From Saccharothrix longispora (GTDB taxonomy: Bacteria > Actinomycetota > Actinomycetes > Mycobacteriales > Pseudonocardiaceae), in contig NZ_NSDM01000020.1 in the NCBI RefSeq assembly GCF_030852425.1, forward strand, positions 58,251-122,250: a stretch of DNA of 64,000 bases, written 5' to 3'. A program made the position numbers and the translations under genes. This document shows, one piece after another, positions 16,225 through 24,278 of this stretch (its first letter is position 1; each line of letters starts with the position of its first letter). The notes beneath the pieces are model-generated. The model did not search any database, was not told where the DNA came from, and saw only the letters and a program-made list of their open reading frames with translations.

Positions 16225-17394
16225 ATGGACTTCACGCTCGACGACGAGCAGAAGGAGATCCGCGAGTGGGTGCGGACCTTCGTGCGCAAGGAGGTCACCC
16301 CGCTCGAACCCGAGGTGCTGCGCCGCGAGCGCGAGGGCCTGCCCGGCCTGGCCCGCGACGAGCTCAAGGAACTCCAGGACAAGGCCAAGGCCGCCGGGTT
16401 CTTCGGCGTCCTCACACCCCAGGAGTACGGCGGCATGGGGCTGGGCGCGCTGATGACGGCCCTGGTCGAGGCCGAGCTGGGCCGCAGCTTCGTGCCGTTC
16501 CGGTTCGGCGGGTACGCCGACAACATCCTGTTCCACGGCAACGAGGAGCAGAAGCGGCGGTACCTGCTGCCGACGATCTCCGGTGAGCGCGTGTCGTGCT
16601 TCGCGATCACCGAGCCGGGCGCCGGGTCCGACGCGAAGGCGATCCGCACGTCCGCCCGCAAGGACGGCGGCGACTGGGTCGTCAACGGCGAGAAGACGTT
16701 CATCACGCAGGGCAACGAGGCCGACTTCGTGATGGTGTTCGCCGTGACCGACCGCGAGAAGGGCGCCGACGGCGGCGTCACGTGCTTCCTCGTCGACCGC
16801 GACATGGGCTGGAAGTCCGAGCCCATCCCGACGATGGGCCAGTGGGGGCCGGCCGCGCTCGTGTTCGACGACGTGCGCGTGCCCGAGGAGAACGTGCTCG
16901 GCGAGGTCGGCCGCGGTTTCCACCTCGCCATGCAGTGGATCGGCCAGGGCCGCTACCTGCTCCCGGCGCGGGCGCTCGGGTCGTGCGAGCGGCTGGTCGA
17001 GATGGCGGTGGAGCAGGCGAAGAACCGGGTGACGTTCGGGCAGCCGATCGCCGAGTACCAGGCCATCCAGTGGATGCTCGCCGACTCGGCGGTCGAGATC
17101 GAGGCGCTGCGCTGGCTGGTCCTGCACGCCGCGTGGTTGGTGGACCAGGGCGCCGACTCCCGGCAGGCCCAGTCGATGGCCAAGCTGTACGGCGGGATCA
17201 AGGCCAACGAGATCGTCGACCGGGTGCTCCAGATCCACGGCGGCATGGGGTACACGCGCGAACTGCCGATCGAGCGCTGGTACCGCGAACTCCGCCTGCT
17301 GCGCATCTACGAGGGGACGGACGAGATCCAGCGCCGCACCATCGCCCGCAACCTGCTCAAGGGCCACGCGAAGGTGACCGGCACGCTGGGCTGA
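16225..17394 (+). CDS. Acyl-CoA dehydrogenase, second in operon
   Basis: A 389-residue acyl-CoA dehydrogenase paralogous to its upstream neighbour but clearly divergent. Seen: CFAITEPGAGSDAKAIRTSA, VVNGEKTFITQGNEADFVMV, VTFGQPIAEYQAIQWMLAD, IHGGMGYTRELPIERWYREL and the catalytic IYEGTDEIQ. The start ATG at 16225 has GGGAGGAC upstream. Paired dehydrogenases behind one TetR operator suggest a small acyl-CoA breakdown or steroid side-chain type pathway, but no thiolase or hydratase is attached; fadAB lies 21 kb away. Its exact substrate is unknown. Confidence 0.92.
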   Translation: MDFTLDDEQKEIREWVRTFVRKEVTPLEPEVLRREREGLPGLARDELKELQDKAKAAGFFGVLTPQEYGGMGLGALMTALVEAELGRSFVPFRFGGYADNILFHGNEEQKRRYLLPTISGERVSCFAITEPGAGSDAKAIRTSARKDGGDWVVNGEKTFITQGNEADFVMVFAVTDREKGADGGVTCFLVDRDMGWKSEPIPTMGQWGPAALVFDDVRVPEENVLGEVGRGFHLAMQWIGQGRYLLPARALGSCERLVEMAVEQAKNRVTFGQPIAEYQAIQWMLADSAVEIEALRWLVLHAAWLVDQGADSRQAQSMAKLYGGIKANEIVDRVLQIHGGMGYTRELPIERWYRELRLLRIYEGTDEIQRRTIARNLLKGHAKVTGTLG

Positions 17395-17424
17395 CCCCCC
17401 GCCGCCCGGCTGCCCCGTCGCACG

Positions 17425-17470
17425 CCGCACTCCGGTCGCACGCCCACCCGCGGCGCCGGCCGGAGTGCGG
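17425..17470. terminator. Inverted repeat between convergent genes
   Basis: CCGCACTCCGG (17425-17435) pairs with CCGGAGTGCGG (17460-17470) across a 24-base GC-rich spacer, between the dehydrogenase and the Ddn-like gene. It may stop transcription from both sides. Confidence 0.5.
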
Positions 17471-17490
17471 TACCGGTCACGCGCGGCCCG

Positions 17491-17859
17491 TCAGCCGGAT
17501 TCGCCGTCCAGTCGCACGGTGACGGTGACCCGCCCCTTGCCGTCCCGCCGCGCGACGGCGTGACCGGAGCGGTCGACGCCGCCCAAGCGCAACGACAAGG
17601 CTCCACCGGCACCGGTGAAGTTCCGCCACCACGTCTTGGCTTCGGGCAGCACCACCCTGATCGTGACGTCGTCCCCCTTCCGCCGGTAGCCGACGGGCGT
17701 GCTGAACGTCCGTCCCGAACGCCGCCCCGTGTAGGTGACGACGGTGAGGTACCGGCTGACCACCCGCCCCCACCGAGGGGACGACCACAACGCCACGACC
17801 CGGCCGTTGAAGACCTTCACCATCCGCTTCGCCGGCGTCCCCGCCCCTGCACGTCGCAC
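17491..17859 (-). CDS. Deazaflavin (F420)-dependent nitroreductase-like protein
   Basis: A 122-residue protein with the small split-barrel fold of the Ddn/nitroreductase family, which uses reduced F420 to reduce quinones or nitro compounds. Seen: YLTVVTYTGRRSGRTFSTPV, the typical substrate/cofactor strand, and KTWWRNFTGAGG. It is shorter than classical Ddn at both ends. The GTG at 17859 is chosen because GGGAGG lies four bases upstream. Cofactor use is inferred from the family, not seen. It is a single gene between convergent and divergent neighbours. Confidence 0.75.
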   Translation of the reverse strand: MRRAGAGTPAKRMVKVFNGRVVALWSSPRWGRVVSRYLTVVTYTGRRSGRTFSTPVGYRRKGDDVTIRVVLPEAKTWWRNFTGAGGALSLRLGGVDRSGHAVARRDGKGRVTVTVRLDGESG

Positions 17860-18042
17860 GGAACCTCCCTGACCTCGTCCGGTCCCGACACTAACCAGCC
17901 GAGTGGGCGCGGCCGGCCGCCCGGCTCGAAGTGAGGGAGAACCACACCCCGGCGTCTCGCATCGGACACCTCGGAACGCCTCGCACGGGCATCGCGCACC
18001 GGCCGGCGCGCGCGGCGGCGGACGCGGGCAAGAGCCCGGCGG

Positions 18043-18687
18043 TCAGGCGAGGCTGGTCAGCATCTGCGCGCACACCCGTGCCAGGTGCTTGCGCATCACC
18101 TCCGACGCCCGCGCCGGTTCTCCCGCCGCCACGGCCGCGACCAGCTTGTCGTGGTCGTCCAGCGAGGCGTGCTGGTGCGGTGGGTCGTCGCGCAGCCCGC
18201 TCCTGAGGAGCACCACGCGCTGCTGCACCAACCTGACCTGCTCGGCGATCCGCGGGCTCCGCGCCGCGTCCAGCAACGCCTGGTGGAAGGCCAGGTCCAG
18301 CCGGTACGGGAAGGGCTCCCCCGCCGAGTAGGCCCTGCGCGACTCCTCGCACACCGCGCGCAGGCGCACGACGTCCGCTTCCGTGCGCCGCGACGCGGCC
18401 AGGTCGGCCGCCGCGCACTCCAGGGCCGCGCGCAGCTCGAACAGCGCCTGCACGTCGGCCGCGTCGGCGGTGGGCACGGACGCGCCGCGGTGGGGCACCA
18501 GGACCAGCAGACCCTCGGACGCCAGGTGGCGGATCGCTTCGCGCAGCGGCCCCCGGGAAATGCCCAGGCGCTGGGCCAGCTCCACCTCGTTCACGCGGGC
18601 GCCCGCCGGGATCTCCCCCGTCAGCACCAGCTCGCGCAGCGCGTCCACGGCCTGACCGGCCAGGCTCATGTGCAGCGGTGGTGTCAC
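18043..18687 (-). CDS. GntR-family regulator (FCD subfamily)
   Basis: A 214-residue GntR repressor. It has an N-terminal winged helix-turn-helix (VNEVELAQRLGISRGPLREA, then IRHLASEGLLVLVPHRGASV) and an FCD ligand-binding domain with metal-site residues in the LDLAFHQALLDAA and HDKLVAAV helices. It diverges from the asparaginase gene, and a 17-base palindrome lies between them, so control of asparagine or aspartate use is the likely role. The GTG start at 18687 has AGGAGA upstream. Confidence 0.88.
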   Translation of the reverse strand: MTPPLHMSLAGQAVDALRELVLTGEIPAGARVNEVELAQRLGISRGPLREAIRHLASEGLLVLVPHRGASVPTADAADVQALFELRAALECAAADLAASRRTEADVVRLRAVCEESRRAYSAGEPFPYRLDLAFHQALLDAARSPRIAEQVRLVQQRVVLLRSGLRDDPPHQHASLDDHDKLVAAVAAGEPARASEVMRKHLARVCAQMLTSLA

Positions 18688-18725
18688 GAACGTCTCCTAG
18701 CGCCGGACGACAGCCGCCATGTTAA

Positions 18726-18742
18726 CTGTCGACAGTCGACAG
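18726..18742. promoter_or_regulatory. Probable GntR operator
   Basis: CTGTCGACAGTCGACAG is a perfect palindrome around the central A at 18734. It is placed between the divergent GntR and asparaginase genes, 23 bases before the asparaginase start. It probably serves both promoters. Confidence 0.75.
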
Positions 18743-18764
18743 CGGACGGGGAGGAGCCCGGGAC

Positions 18765-19712
18765 ATGGCCCACGAACTGGTCGCCGAGGTGTGGCGGGGC
18801 GACTTCCTCGAATCGGTCCACCACGGTTCGGTGGTCGCGCTCGCCGCCGACGGCCGCCGGGTGCTCGCGGTGGGCCGCCCGGACGACACCACCTACCCGC
18901 GCTCGTCGAACAAGCCGGTGCAGGCGCTGGCCATGCTCCGCCACGGGCTGGACCTCGACGGCGAGCTGCTCGCGCTGGCCTGCGCCAGCCACTCCGGCGA
19001 GGACTTCCACGTCGAGGGCGTGACCGCGATCCTCGAACGGCACGGCCTGCCGCTCTCCGCGCTCCAGTGCACGCCCGACCTGCCGATCGGCGAGGACGCC
19101 CTCAAGGCCCACCTGGCCCGGGGCCTCGGCAAGGCCCCCCGGTACATGAACTGCTCGGGCAAGCACGCCGCGATGCTGGCGACCTGCGTCGTCAACGGCT
19201 GGTCGACGCACGACTACCTCGACCCGGCCCACCCGCTCCAGGGCGCGATCCGCGACACCCTGGAGGAGCTGGCGGGCGAGCGGATCGGCGCGGAGGGGGT
19301 CGACGGGTGCGGCGCGCCGCTGCTCGGTATCAGCCTCACCGGCCTGGCCAGGGCTTTCGGTTCCCTCGCGAACGCGCGCGACGGCCACGAGCTGCGCGTC
19401 GCCCGGGCGATGAGCGCCCACCCGGAGTGGGTCGGCGGCACGGACCGCGACGTCACGAAGCTCATGCGGGCGATCCCCGGCGCGGTGGCGAAGGACGGGG
19501 CGGAGGGCGTGTACGCGATCGGCCTGCCGTCGGGCGAGGCGGTGGCGTGCAAGATCGCGGACGGGTCGAGCCGGGCGCGGGCGGTCGTGCTGGTGGCGGC
19601 CCTGCGGCGGCTGGGGGTGGCGGGCGCGCCGGACGAGCTGGCGACGTTCCCGGTGCTGGGGCACGGTCGGGCGGTGGGCGCGATCCGGCCTTCTCCCGTG
19701 CTCGCGGGTTGA
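18765..19712 (+). CDS. Asparaginase (plant-unrelated class 3 / ReAV type)
   Basis: A 315-residue enzyme of the PF06089 asparaginase family, which hydrolyses L-asparagine to aspartate and ammonia. Seen: the PRSSNKPVQALAML motif with the Ser-Lys pair near residue 47, CASHSGEDFHVEGV, the Cys-containing YMNCSGKHAAMLATC and GCGAPLLGISLTGLARAF. It is cytoplasmic: no signal peptide. The ATG at 18765 follows GGGGAGGA. It is regulated by the divergent GntR protein through the shared palindrome. Its substrate comes from the family and has not been tested. Confidence 0.9.
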   Translation: MAHELVAEVWRGDFLESVHHGSVVALAADGRRVLAVGRPDDTTYPRSSNKPVQALAMLRHGLDLDGELLALACASHSGEDFHVEGVTAILERHGLPLSALQCTPDLPIGEDALKAHLARGLGKAPRYMNCSGKHAAMLATCVVNGWSTHDYLDPAHPLQGAIRDTLEELAGERIGAEGVDGCGAPLLGISLTGLARAFGSLANARDGHELRVARAMSAHPEWVGGTDRDVTKLMRAIPGAVAKDGAEGVYAIGLPSGEAVACKIADGSSRARAVVLVAALRRLGVAGAPDELATFPVLGHGRAVGAIRPSPVLAG

Positions 19713-19721
19713 ACCGCCCAT

Positions 19722-19727
19722 TACGCT
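19722..19727 (+). promoter_or_regulatory. Probable -10 hexamer, leaderless message
   Basis: TACGCT, seven bases before the ATG at 19735, with no ribosome-binding site in between. Confidence 0.45.
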
Positions 19728-19734
19728 TCGTGGC

Positions 19735-20079
19735 ATGGCCAGTGCCGGTGCCGCAGACCTCCCGGACGACCGTTCGCGCGACGGGCGCGACCGGGGTGAC
19801 GACGACCTCGTCGACCTCGACGACGAACTGATCGGGCTCGACCCGGACGACCCGGAGACGCGGGCGTTCGCCGAGCACCTCGACCGCATGAAGCGACACC
19901 CGCCGAACTTCACGGTGGAGGGGTCGCTGGCGGCGGTCGAGCAGTTCGCCGACTCGGCGAACCGGGCGGCCGGGTTGCGCAGGCTCACGGCGGTGATCCT
20001 GGTGTCGCTGATCCTGCTGGGCGTGGGTGTGAGCCTGTGGTACTACCTCGGCGACCTGCTGACCGTCTTCTTCGATTAG
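19735..20079 (+). CDS. Small single-pass membrane protein, unknown
   Basis: A 114-residue protein with a very acidic N-terminal half (runs of Asp to residue 45), a short middle segment (PPNFTVEGSLAAVEQFADSA) and one C-terminal membrane helix (AVILVSLILLGVGVSLWYYL). Topology is probably N-in with the tail at the membrane. It starts at an ATG seven bases after TACGCT, suggesting a leaderless message. It sits between asparaginase and msrB on the same strand. Function unknown. Confidence 0.7.
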   Translation: MASAGAADLPDDRSRDGRDRGDDDLVDLDDELIGLDPDDPETRAFAEHLDRMKRHPPNFTVEGSLAAVEQFADSANRAAGLRRLTAVILVSLILLGVGVSLWYYLGDLLTVFFD

Positions 20080-20086
20080 TTTCGAC

Positions 20087-20092
20087 TAACGT
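20087..20092 (+). promoter_or_regulatory. Probable -10 hexamer, leaderless msrB
   Basis: TAACGT, seven bases before the msrB ATG. A small TTAGT-TTCG-ACTAA hairpin (20076-20089) overlaps it and the stop codon of the previous gene. Confidence 0.45.
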
Positions 20093-20099
20093 GGAAGGC

Positions 20100-20537
20100 A
20101 TGGAACCTGTCGTCGGCGCCACCCCGAAGGTGGTCCACTCCGAGCTCGAGTGGCGGGAGATCCTCACGCCCAAGGAGTACGCGGTGCTGCGCGGTGCGGG
20201 CACCGAGCCCGCGTGGACGGGCGAGTACACCGACACCAAGAGCGAGGGCGTGTACGAGTGCCGCGCCTGCGGCGCCGAGCTGTTCCGCAGTGACACGAAG
20301 TTCGACTCGCACTGCGGTTGGCCGTCGTTCTTCTCGCCGCTCGCGGGTGACGCGGTGATCCTCCGGGAGGACCGGACCCTCGGGATGGTGCGCACGGAGG
20401 TGCTGTGCGCCACGTGCCACAGCCACCTCGGGCACGTCTTCGAGGGCGAGGGCTACGACAACCCCACGGATCAGCGCTACTGCATCAACTCCATCAGCTT
20501 GCGCCTGGTCGAGGACGGCACCCGTCGAGCAGACTGA
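20100..20537 (+). CDS. msrB: Peptide-methionine (R)-S-oxide reductase
   Basis: A 145-residue MsrB, repairing methionine-R-sulfoxide in oxidised proteins. Two CxxC pairs for structural zinc are present (CRAC about residue 58, CATC about residue 103), with SHCGWPSFFSP, GHVFEGEG and the catalytic RYCINSISL cysteine near residue 130. All family hallmarks are intact. The start ATG at 20100 has no ribosome-binding site but a TAACGT hexamer seven bases upstream. In mycobacteria msrB lies near hemQ; here it is 9 kb away. Confidence 0.95.
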   Translation: MEPVVGATPKVVHSELEWREILTPKEYAVLRGAGTEPAWTGEYTDTKSEGVYECRACGAELFRSDTKFDSHCGWPSFFSPLAGDAVILREDRTLGMVRTEVLCATCHSHLGHVFEGEGYDNPTDQRYCINSISLRLVEDGTRRAD

Positions 20538-20581
20538 GGGTGCTGCTCCGAACGACGACGTAGTCCACACCGGGAGGAAAC

Positions 20582-20647
20582 ATGCGCAGGATCAAGGGCA
20601 CGGACGGCGAGGGCTCCGGCGGCGTCGACGGCGCTTCGTCGTCCTGA
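20582..20647 (+). CDS. 21-residue mini-ORF ahead of the membrane-protein/MNIO cluster
   Basis: A very short frame with a near-ideal ribosome-binding site (GGGAGGAAAC directly before ATG). It encodes a basic start (MRRIKGTDGE) and a Gly/Ser/Asp end, and stops at 20645-20647. It has no Cys. GC-rich self-complementary sequence (CCCGCCGGCGGG, 20655-20666) follows at once. It could be a leader peptide controlling the cluster, a small secreted or modified peptide, or chance. The strong ribosome-binding site is the only positive evidence. Confidence 0.45.
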   Translation: MRRIKGTDGEGSGGVDGASSS

Positions 20648-20795
20648 CGGGGGCCCGCCGGCGGGGCTCGGGGGCCGATGGGGTGTCGCAACCCTAAGGT
20701 TTGCCCAAGCCCCCTTGCCGGGGTGTGGCCCGGAGCACACGATGAGCTCCTGTTGGCGGGACCCGGTTCCCGCCGAGGCCCGCAGGGGGTGGACC

Positions 20796-21671
20796 GTGGA
20801 GCGACCGTGGGGGCTTTCGGGCCCGGAATTCCTGGAGTTGTACTGGATCGCGCTGGCGTTGTCGTCGGCGTTCGCGATCCTCGTCCGAGTGCGCCTGCGG
20901 GGGTCGCGGGGAGGCGTCCCCGCAGGCGTGCTCGGCGTGGCGGAGATCGCCTACCTGACCGGTGGTCCGCGGCGCGTGGTCGAGGCGTCGCTGGCCGGCC
21001 TGCTGGCCGCGGGCGCCCTGGTGCCCGCGCGCAACGGCTCGGTGCGGTTGAACGGGTCGCCGAACGCCGACCACCCGGTGGACCGGGCGGTGCTGGCCGA
21101 CGCCGGGCGCCACCGCTACCGGACGATGACGTTGCTCGTGACCGCGGTGTCCGAGCAGGACGCGCCGCGCGAGGTCGGCCGTCGGCTGTCCCACGAGGGC
21201 TACGTGGTGCCCGCCGACGTGGTGCGCTCCCGCCTGCGGCTGGGTGTCGTGCCGCTGGCGCTGCTGTTCGCGGTCGGCGTGGCGCGGTGGGTGAACGGGA
21301 TCGCGATCGGCGCGCCCGTGGGGTGGTTGACGTTGCAACTGGTGCTGACCGGGGTGCTGGTGTGGCCGCTGCTCAAGGCGCGCGAGGTGACGCGCACCGC
21401 CAAGGGGGACGCGGCGGTGGCGGGCGCCCGCGCGAGCCGGTCGGGCCGCGACGAGGAACTGGTCGCGCTCGACGGGTTCGCCGTCCACCCGAACGTGGTG
21501 CTGCGGGCCGCGGTGCGCCCCGCCGGGGCGGGGCGGCGCGGGTCGGGCGGGCCGTACGTGGCGGGGTACGCGACCACGGGTTCGGTCGGGGGCTGCGGGG
21601 GTTCCTCGTCGTCGGACGGCGGGGGCGGCGGGTCGAGCTGCGGCGGCGGCTGCGGCGGCGGTGGCGGCTGA
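20796..21671 (+). CDS. TIGR04222-type membrane protein with Gly/Ser/Cys tail (A)
   Basis: A 291-residue membrane protein. Residues 1-40 contain WGLSGPEFLELYWIALALSS, the start typical of TIGR04222 proteins, with a first membrane helix. A soluble segment follows (VAEIAYLTGGPRRVVEASLA), then two helices at about residues 150-195. The last 27 residues (21588-21668) are almost only Gly, Ser and Cys, with three Cys. The GTG at 20796 is chosen over in-frame codons at 20715 and 20742 because AGGGGGT precedes it and the conserved N-terminus begins there. It is the first of three related genes ending in a DUF692 enzyme, so the tail is a plausible modification substrate. Confidence 0.85.
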   Translation: MERPWGLSGPEFLELYWIALALSSAFAILVRVRLRGSRGGVPAGVLGVAEIAYLTGGPRRVVEASLAGLLAAGALVPARNGSVRLNGSPNADHPVDRAVLADAGRHRYRTMTLLVTAVSEQDAPREVGRRLSHEGYVVPADVVRSRLRLGVVPLALLFAVGVARWVNGIAIGAPVGWLTLQLVLTGVLVWPLLKAREVTRTAKGDAAVAGARASRSGRDEELVALDGFAVHPNVVLRAAVRPAGAGRRGSGGPYVAGYATTGSVGGCGGSSSSDGGGGGSSCGGGCGGGGG

Positions 21672-21679
21672 GTCCCGTC

Positions 21680-21685
21680 TAGGTT
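21680..21685 (+). promoter_or_regulatory. Possible -10 hexamer before membrane protein B
   Basis: TAGGTT, seven bases before the ATG at 21693 and no ribosome-binding site. It suggests an internal leaderless promoter in the cluster. Confidence 0.35.
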
Positions 21686-21692
21686 GGCGGCC

Positions 21693-22610
21693 ATGGGGTT
21701 CCTGTGGTGGTACGGCGCGGCGCTGCTGGCCGCGGTGGTCGTGGGCCTGCGCCTGAAGCGGGTGACGGGTGCCGCGCCGTCCCGTCCGCTGTCGTTCGAG
21801 GAGGTCGGCTACCTCGGGGGTGGGCCGGTGCGGGCGGTCGAGGTGGCGCTGTCGGGGCTGGTGGCGGAGAACCTGGCCCGCGTGTCGGGGTCGCTGGTCA
21901 GCGCGGTCCCGGAGCAGGAGGGGCGGCCTTCGTCGGCGTTGCAGGCCGTGCTGCTGGCGGGGCTGCGCGGGCCGCGCGACCTGGACGAGCTGGTGGTGTC
22001 GGCGTCGACCGCCGGTCCCGCCCGGCAGCTCGGGCGGCGGCTGGTCGCCGAGGGGTTGCTGGTGGCGCCGGGGCGCCGGTTGGCGCGGGCGGCGCTCGCC
22101 GTCGCGCCGTTGGCGCCGGTCGCGGCGTTGGCCGTGGTCGCGGGTCCGGGCGGGTGGGAGTCGGTCGCCGCGCTGTCCGTCACCGGCGCGCTCGCGGTCC
22201 TGCTGCTGCTGGGTCCGCCGCCCGTCCTGACCGGGTGGGGCGCGCGGGCGTTCGCGGGGGCCACCGCGGGTCTCGCGCCGGTCGACCCGGCCGAGATCAC
22301 CGCGCGGTACGGCCTCGCGCGGGCCGCCGTCGTCCCGTCCGCGCCGCGCGAGGGGGCGGCGCGGGCGGAGACGGCGGTGTTCGACGGCGAACGCGCGGAA
22401 CCGATCGCACCTGCGGAAACGTCCCAGGGTCCGCTACCGCGGCGCAGGCGCGCCGCGGTGGTCGAGCCGCAGCGCTGGCAGCGCCGCAACGGGTGGCTGG
22501 TGGCCGGTGGGTGGTTCGCGGGTGGGTGGTTGGCCGCGCAGTGGTTGGAGGGTGATGATGGCGAGTTCCTGGACGCCGACTTCGGCGGGTACGGCGGGTT
22601 CGACGCCTGA
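21693..22610 (+). CDS. TIGR04222-like membrane protein without Cys tail (B)
   Basis: A 305-residue membrane protein related to its neighbours: N-terminal helix (FLWWYGAALLAAVVVGLRL), the YLGGGPVRAVEVALSGLVAE segment also found in A and C, and a hydrophobic pair near residues 130-185. Unlike them, the C-terminus is not Cys-rich; it ends in Trp/Gly helices (WLVAGGWFAGGWLAAQWL) and an acidic tail. It may be a structural partner rather than a substrate. The ATG at 21693 lies 21 bases after the stop of A. Its 3' end overlaps the start of C. Confidence 0.8.
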   Translation: MGFLWWYGAALLAAVVVGLRLKRVTGAAPSRPLSFEEVGYLGGGPVRAVEVALSGLVAENLARVSGSLVSAVPEQEGRPSSALQAVLLAGLRGPRDLDELVVSASTAGPARQLGRRLVAEGLLVAPGRRLARAALAVAPLAPVAALAVVAGPGGWESVAALSVTGALAVLLLLGPPPVLTGWGARAFAGATAGLAPVDPAEITARYGLARAAVVPSAPREGAARAETAVFDGERAEPIAPAETSQGPLPRRRRAAVVEPQRWQRRNGWLVAGGWFAGGWLAAQWLEGDDGEFLDADFGGYGGFDA

Positions 22611-23409
22611 GCTCCGGCCCGAGGAGCAGGCGTTCCTGGCCGGTGGGCCGGGGCGGGCCGCCGAGGTGGCGGTGGTGTCGCTGGTCGAGGCGGGCGCGGT
22701 GCGGGTCTCGCGCGGCGGCCTGGTCAGCGCGGTGCGCCTGCCGGGGCGCGCGTGGAGCCCGTTGCAGGCGAACGTGCTGCACGCGCTGCCGCAGCCGCTC
22801 GGTGGCGTGATCGGGCAGGCGGCGGGGAGCGCCGAGGCGCGGGCGTTGCGGGAGCAGCTGGTCTCGCGGGGGTTCATCACGTCGCCGCGACGGCGTTCGG
22901 CGTGGTCGGCGGTGCGGCTGGTGGGGTTCGCGGTGTTCGTGGGCAGCCTGTTCGCGGTCGGTTTCGCGGGGTGGTCGGTGGCGCTGCCGGTCCTGCTCGT
23001 GCCGCTGCTCGTGGTGCTGACCGTGGTCGCGGCGCTCGCGCGGCGACCGCTGACGCGGGCCGGGCGGCGGGCGGTGCGGCGGCTGCGCCGCGGGGTGACC
23101 ACGTCCGACCGGCTGGGCCTGGTGGCGTGCCACGGGTTGCTGGGCCGCGCGCACGGACGGGTCGTGTGGTCGGACTGGTTGGGGATCGCGCCCGCGGCGG
23201 GTGCCACGTTGCGCCGGCGGCCGCGGCGCCGCGGGTCGTCCGGGTCGTCCGGGTCGAGCGGCGCGGGGGGCTGCGGCAGCGGGTGCGGGAGCTGCGGGAG
23301 CAGCTGCGGCGGCGGCGGGTCGAGCTCGGGCTCGTCGTGCGGGGGCGGCAGCAGTAGCAGCAGCTGTGGCGGGGGCGGCGGCGGTTGCGGCGGGGGCGGC
23401 GGGGACTGA
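22558..23409 (+). CDS. TIGR04222-like membrane protein with long Gly/Ser/Cys tail (C)
   Basis: A 283-residue protein. It shares the LAGGPGRAAEVAVVSLVEAG segment with A and B and has two membrane helices (about residues 120-162). A basic stretch follows, then a tail of about 58 residues (23233-23406) made of Gly and Ser with seven regularly spaced Cys (CGSGCGSCGSSC, then single Cys every 5-10 residues). The ATG at 22558 is used because GGAGGG stands five bases upstream. It overlaps the end of B by 53 bases, so the genes are co-translated. The tail is the best candidate substrate of the downstream DUF692 enzyme. Confidence 0.82.
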   Translation: MASSWTPTSAGTAGSTPELRPEEQAFLAGGPGRAAEVAVVSLVEAGAVRVSRGGLVSAVRLPGRAWSPLQANVLHALPQPLGGVIGQAAGSAEARALREQLVSRGFITSPRRRSAWSAVRLVGFAVFVGSLFAVGFAGWSVALPVLLVPLLVVLTVVAALARRPLTRAGRRAVRRLRRGVTTSDRLGLVACHGLLGRAHGRVVWSDWLGIAPAAGATLRRRPRRRGSSGSSGSSGAGGCGSGCGSCGSSCGGGGSSSGSSCGGGSSSSSCGGGGGGCGGGGGD

Positions 23410-23447
23410 GTCGGGCGGGTCGACGGCGGACGGAGGCGGGTGGCGCG

Positions 23448-24278
23448 GTGTTCGGGTTGGGCGTGGGGATCGGGTGGCGGGCGGAGATCGACCTGACCGT
23501 CGAGGGGCTGCCGGTCGACTTCGTGGAGGTCGTGGCCGAGAACCTGCACGTGGGGTCGCTGCCGGAGTCGGTGACGGTCCTCCGGGAACGCGGGACGCCC
23601 GTCCTGCCGCACGCGGTGTCCCTGTCGCTGGGCGGCGCCGAGCCCGTCGACGCGGCCCGGGTGGCGCACCTGGGCGCGTTGGCGGAGGCGCTCGACGCGC
23701 CCTTCGTGAGCGACCACGTGTGCTTCGTGCGGGCGGGCGGGTTGGACTCCGGGCACCTGATGCCGCTGCCGCGCACCCGGGACGCGCTGGACGTGCTGGT
23801 GGCCAACGTGAAGGCCGTGCAGGCCGACCTGCCGGTGCCGCTGGCGCTGGAGAACGTGGCCGCCCTGCTGGAGTGGCCGGACGGGGAGCTGACCGAGGGG
23901 CGGTTCCTGGCCGAACTGGTCGAGCGCACCGACTGCCACCTGCTCGTGGACGTCGCCAACCTCTACGCCAACGCCCGCAACCTCGGCACCGACGTGGACC
24001 GCTTCCTCGACGAGATCCCGCTGGAGCGCCTCGCCTACGTGCACGTCGCGGGCGGCGTGGAGCAGCAGGGCGTCTACCACGACACGCACGCCCACGCCGT
24101 GCTGCCGGAGGTCCTGGAGGTCCTGGACCGGCTGTGCGAGCGGACCGACCCACCCGGCGTGCTGCTGGAACGGGACGACGACTACCCCTCCGACGACGAA
24201 CTGCGGGCCGAGCTCGCCGCGATCCGCGAGGTCGTCGGGAAGCGGAGGGCGGCGCGGGCGGCGGGGGCGCGGAGGTGA
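23448..24278 (+). CDS. DUF692 / MNIO-type multinuclear iron oxygenase
   Basis: A 276-residue TIM-barrel protein of the DUF692 family. Members (MbnB, TglH, BufB) use two or three irons to oxidise Cys residues in peptides. Expected metal ligands are all visible: LPHAVSLSLGG, VSDHVCFV, ALENV, LLVDVANLYANARN, YVHVAGG, DTHAHAV and the C-terminal ERDDDYP. The start is taken as the GTG at 23448. A GGAGG lies 11 bases upstream, so a slightly different start is possible. It is 38 bases after C and overlaps the next gene by four bases. The likely job is to modify the Cys tails of A and C. Confidence 0.88.
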   Translation: MFGLGVGIGWRAEIDLTVEGLPVDFVEVVAENLHVGSLPESVTVLRERGTPVLPHAVSLSLGGAEPVDAARVAHLGALAEALDAPFVSDHVCFVRAGGLDSGHLMPLPRTRDALDVLVANVKAVQADLPVPLALENVAALLEWPDGELTEGRFLAELVERTDCHLLVDVANLYANARNLGTDVDRFLDEIPLERLAYVHVAGGVEQQGVYHDTHAHAVLPEVLEVLDRLCERTDPPGVLLERDDDYPSDDELRAELAAIREVVGKRRAARAAGARR

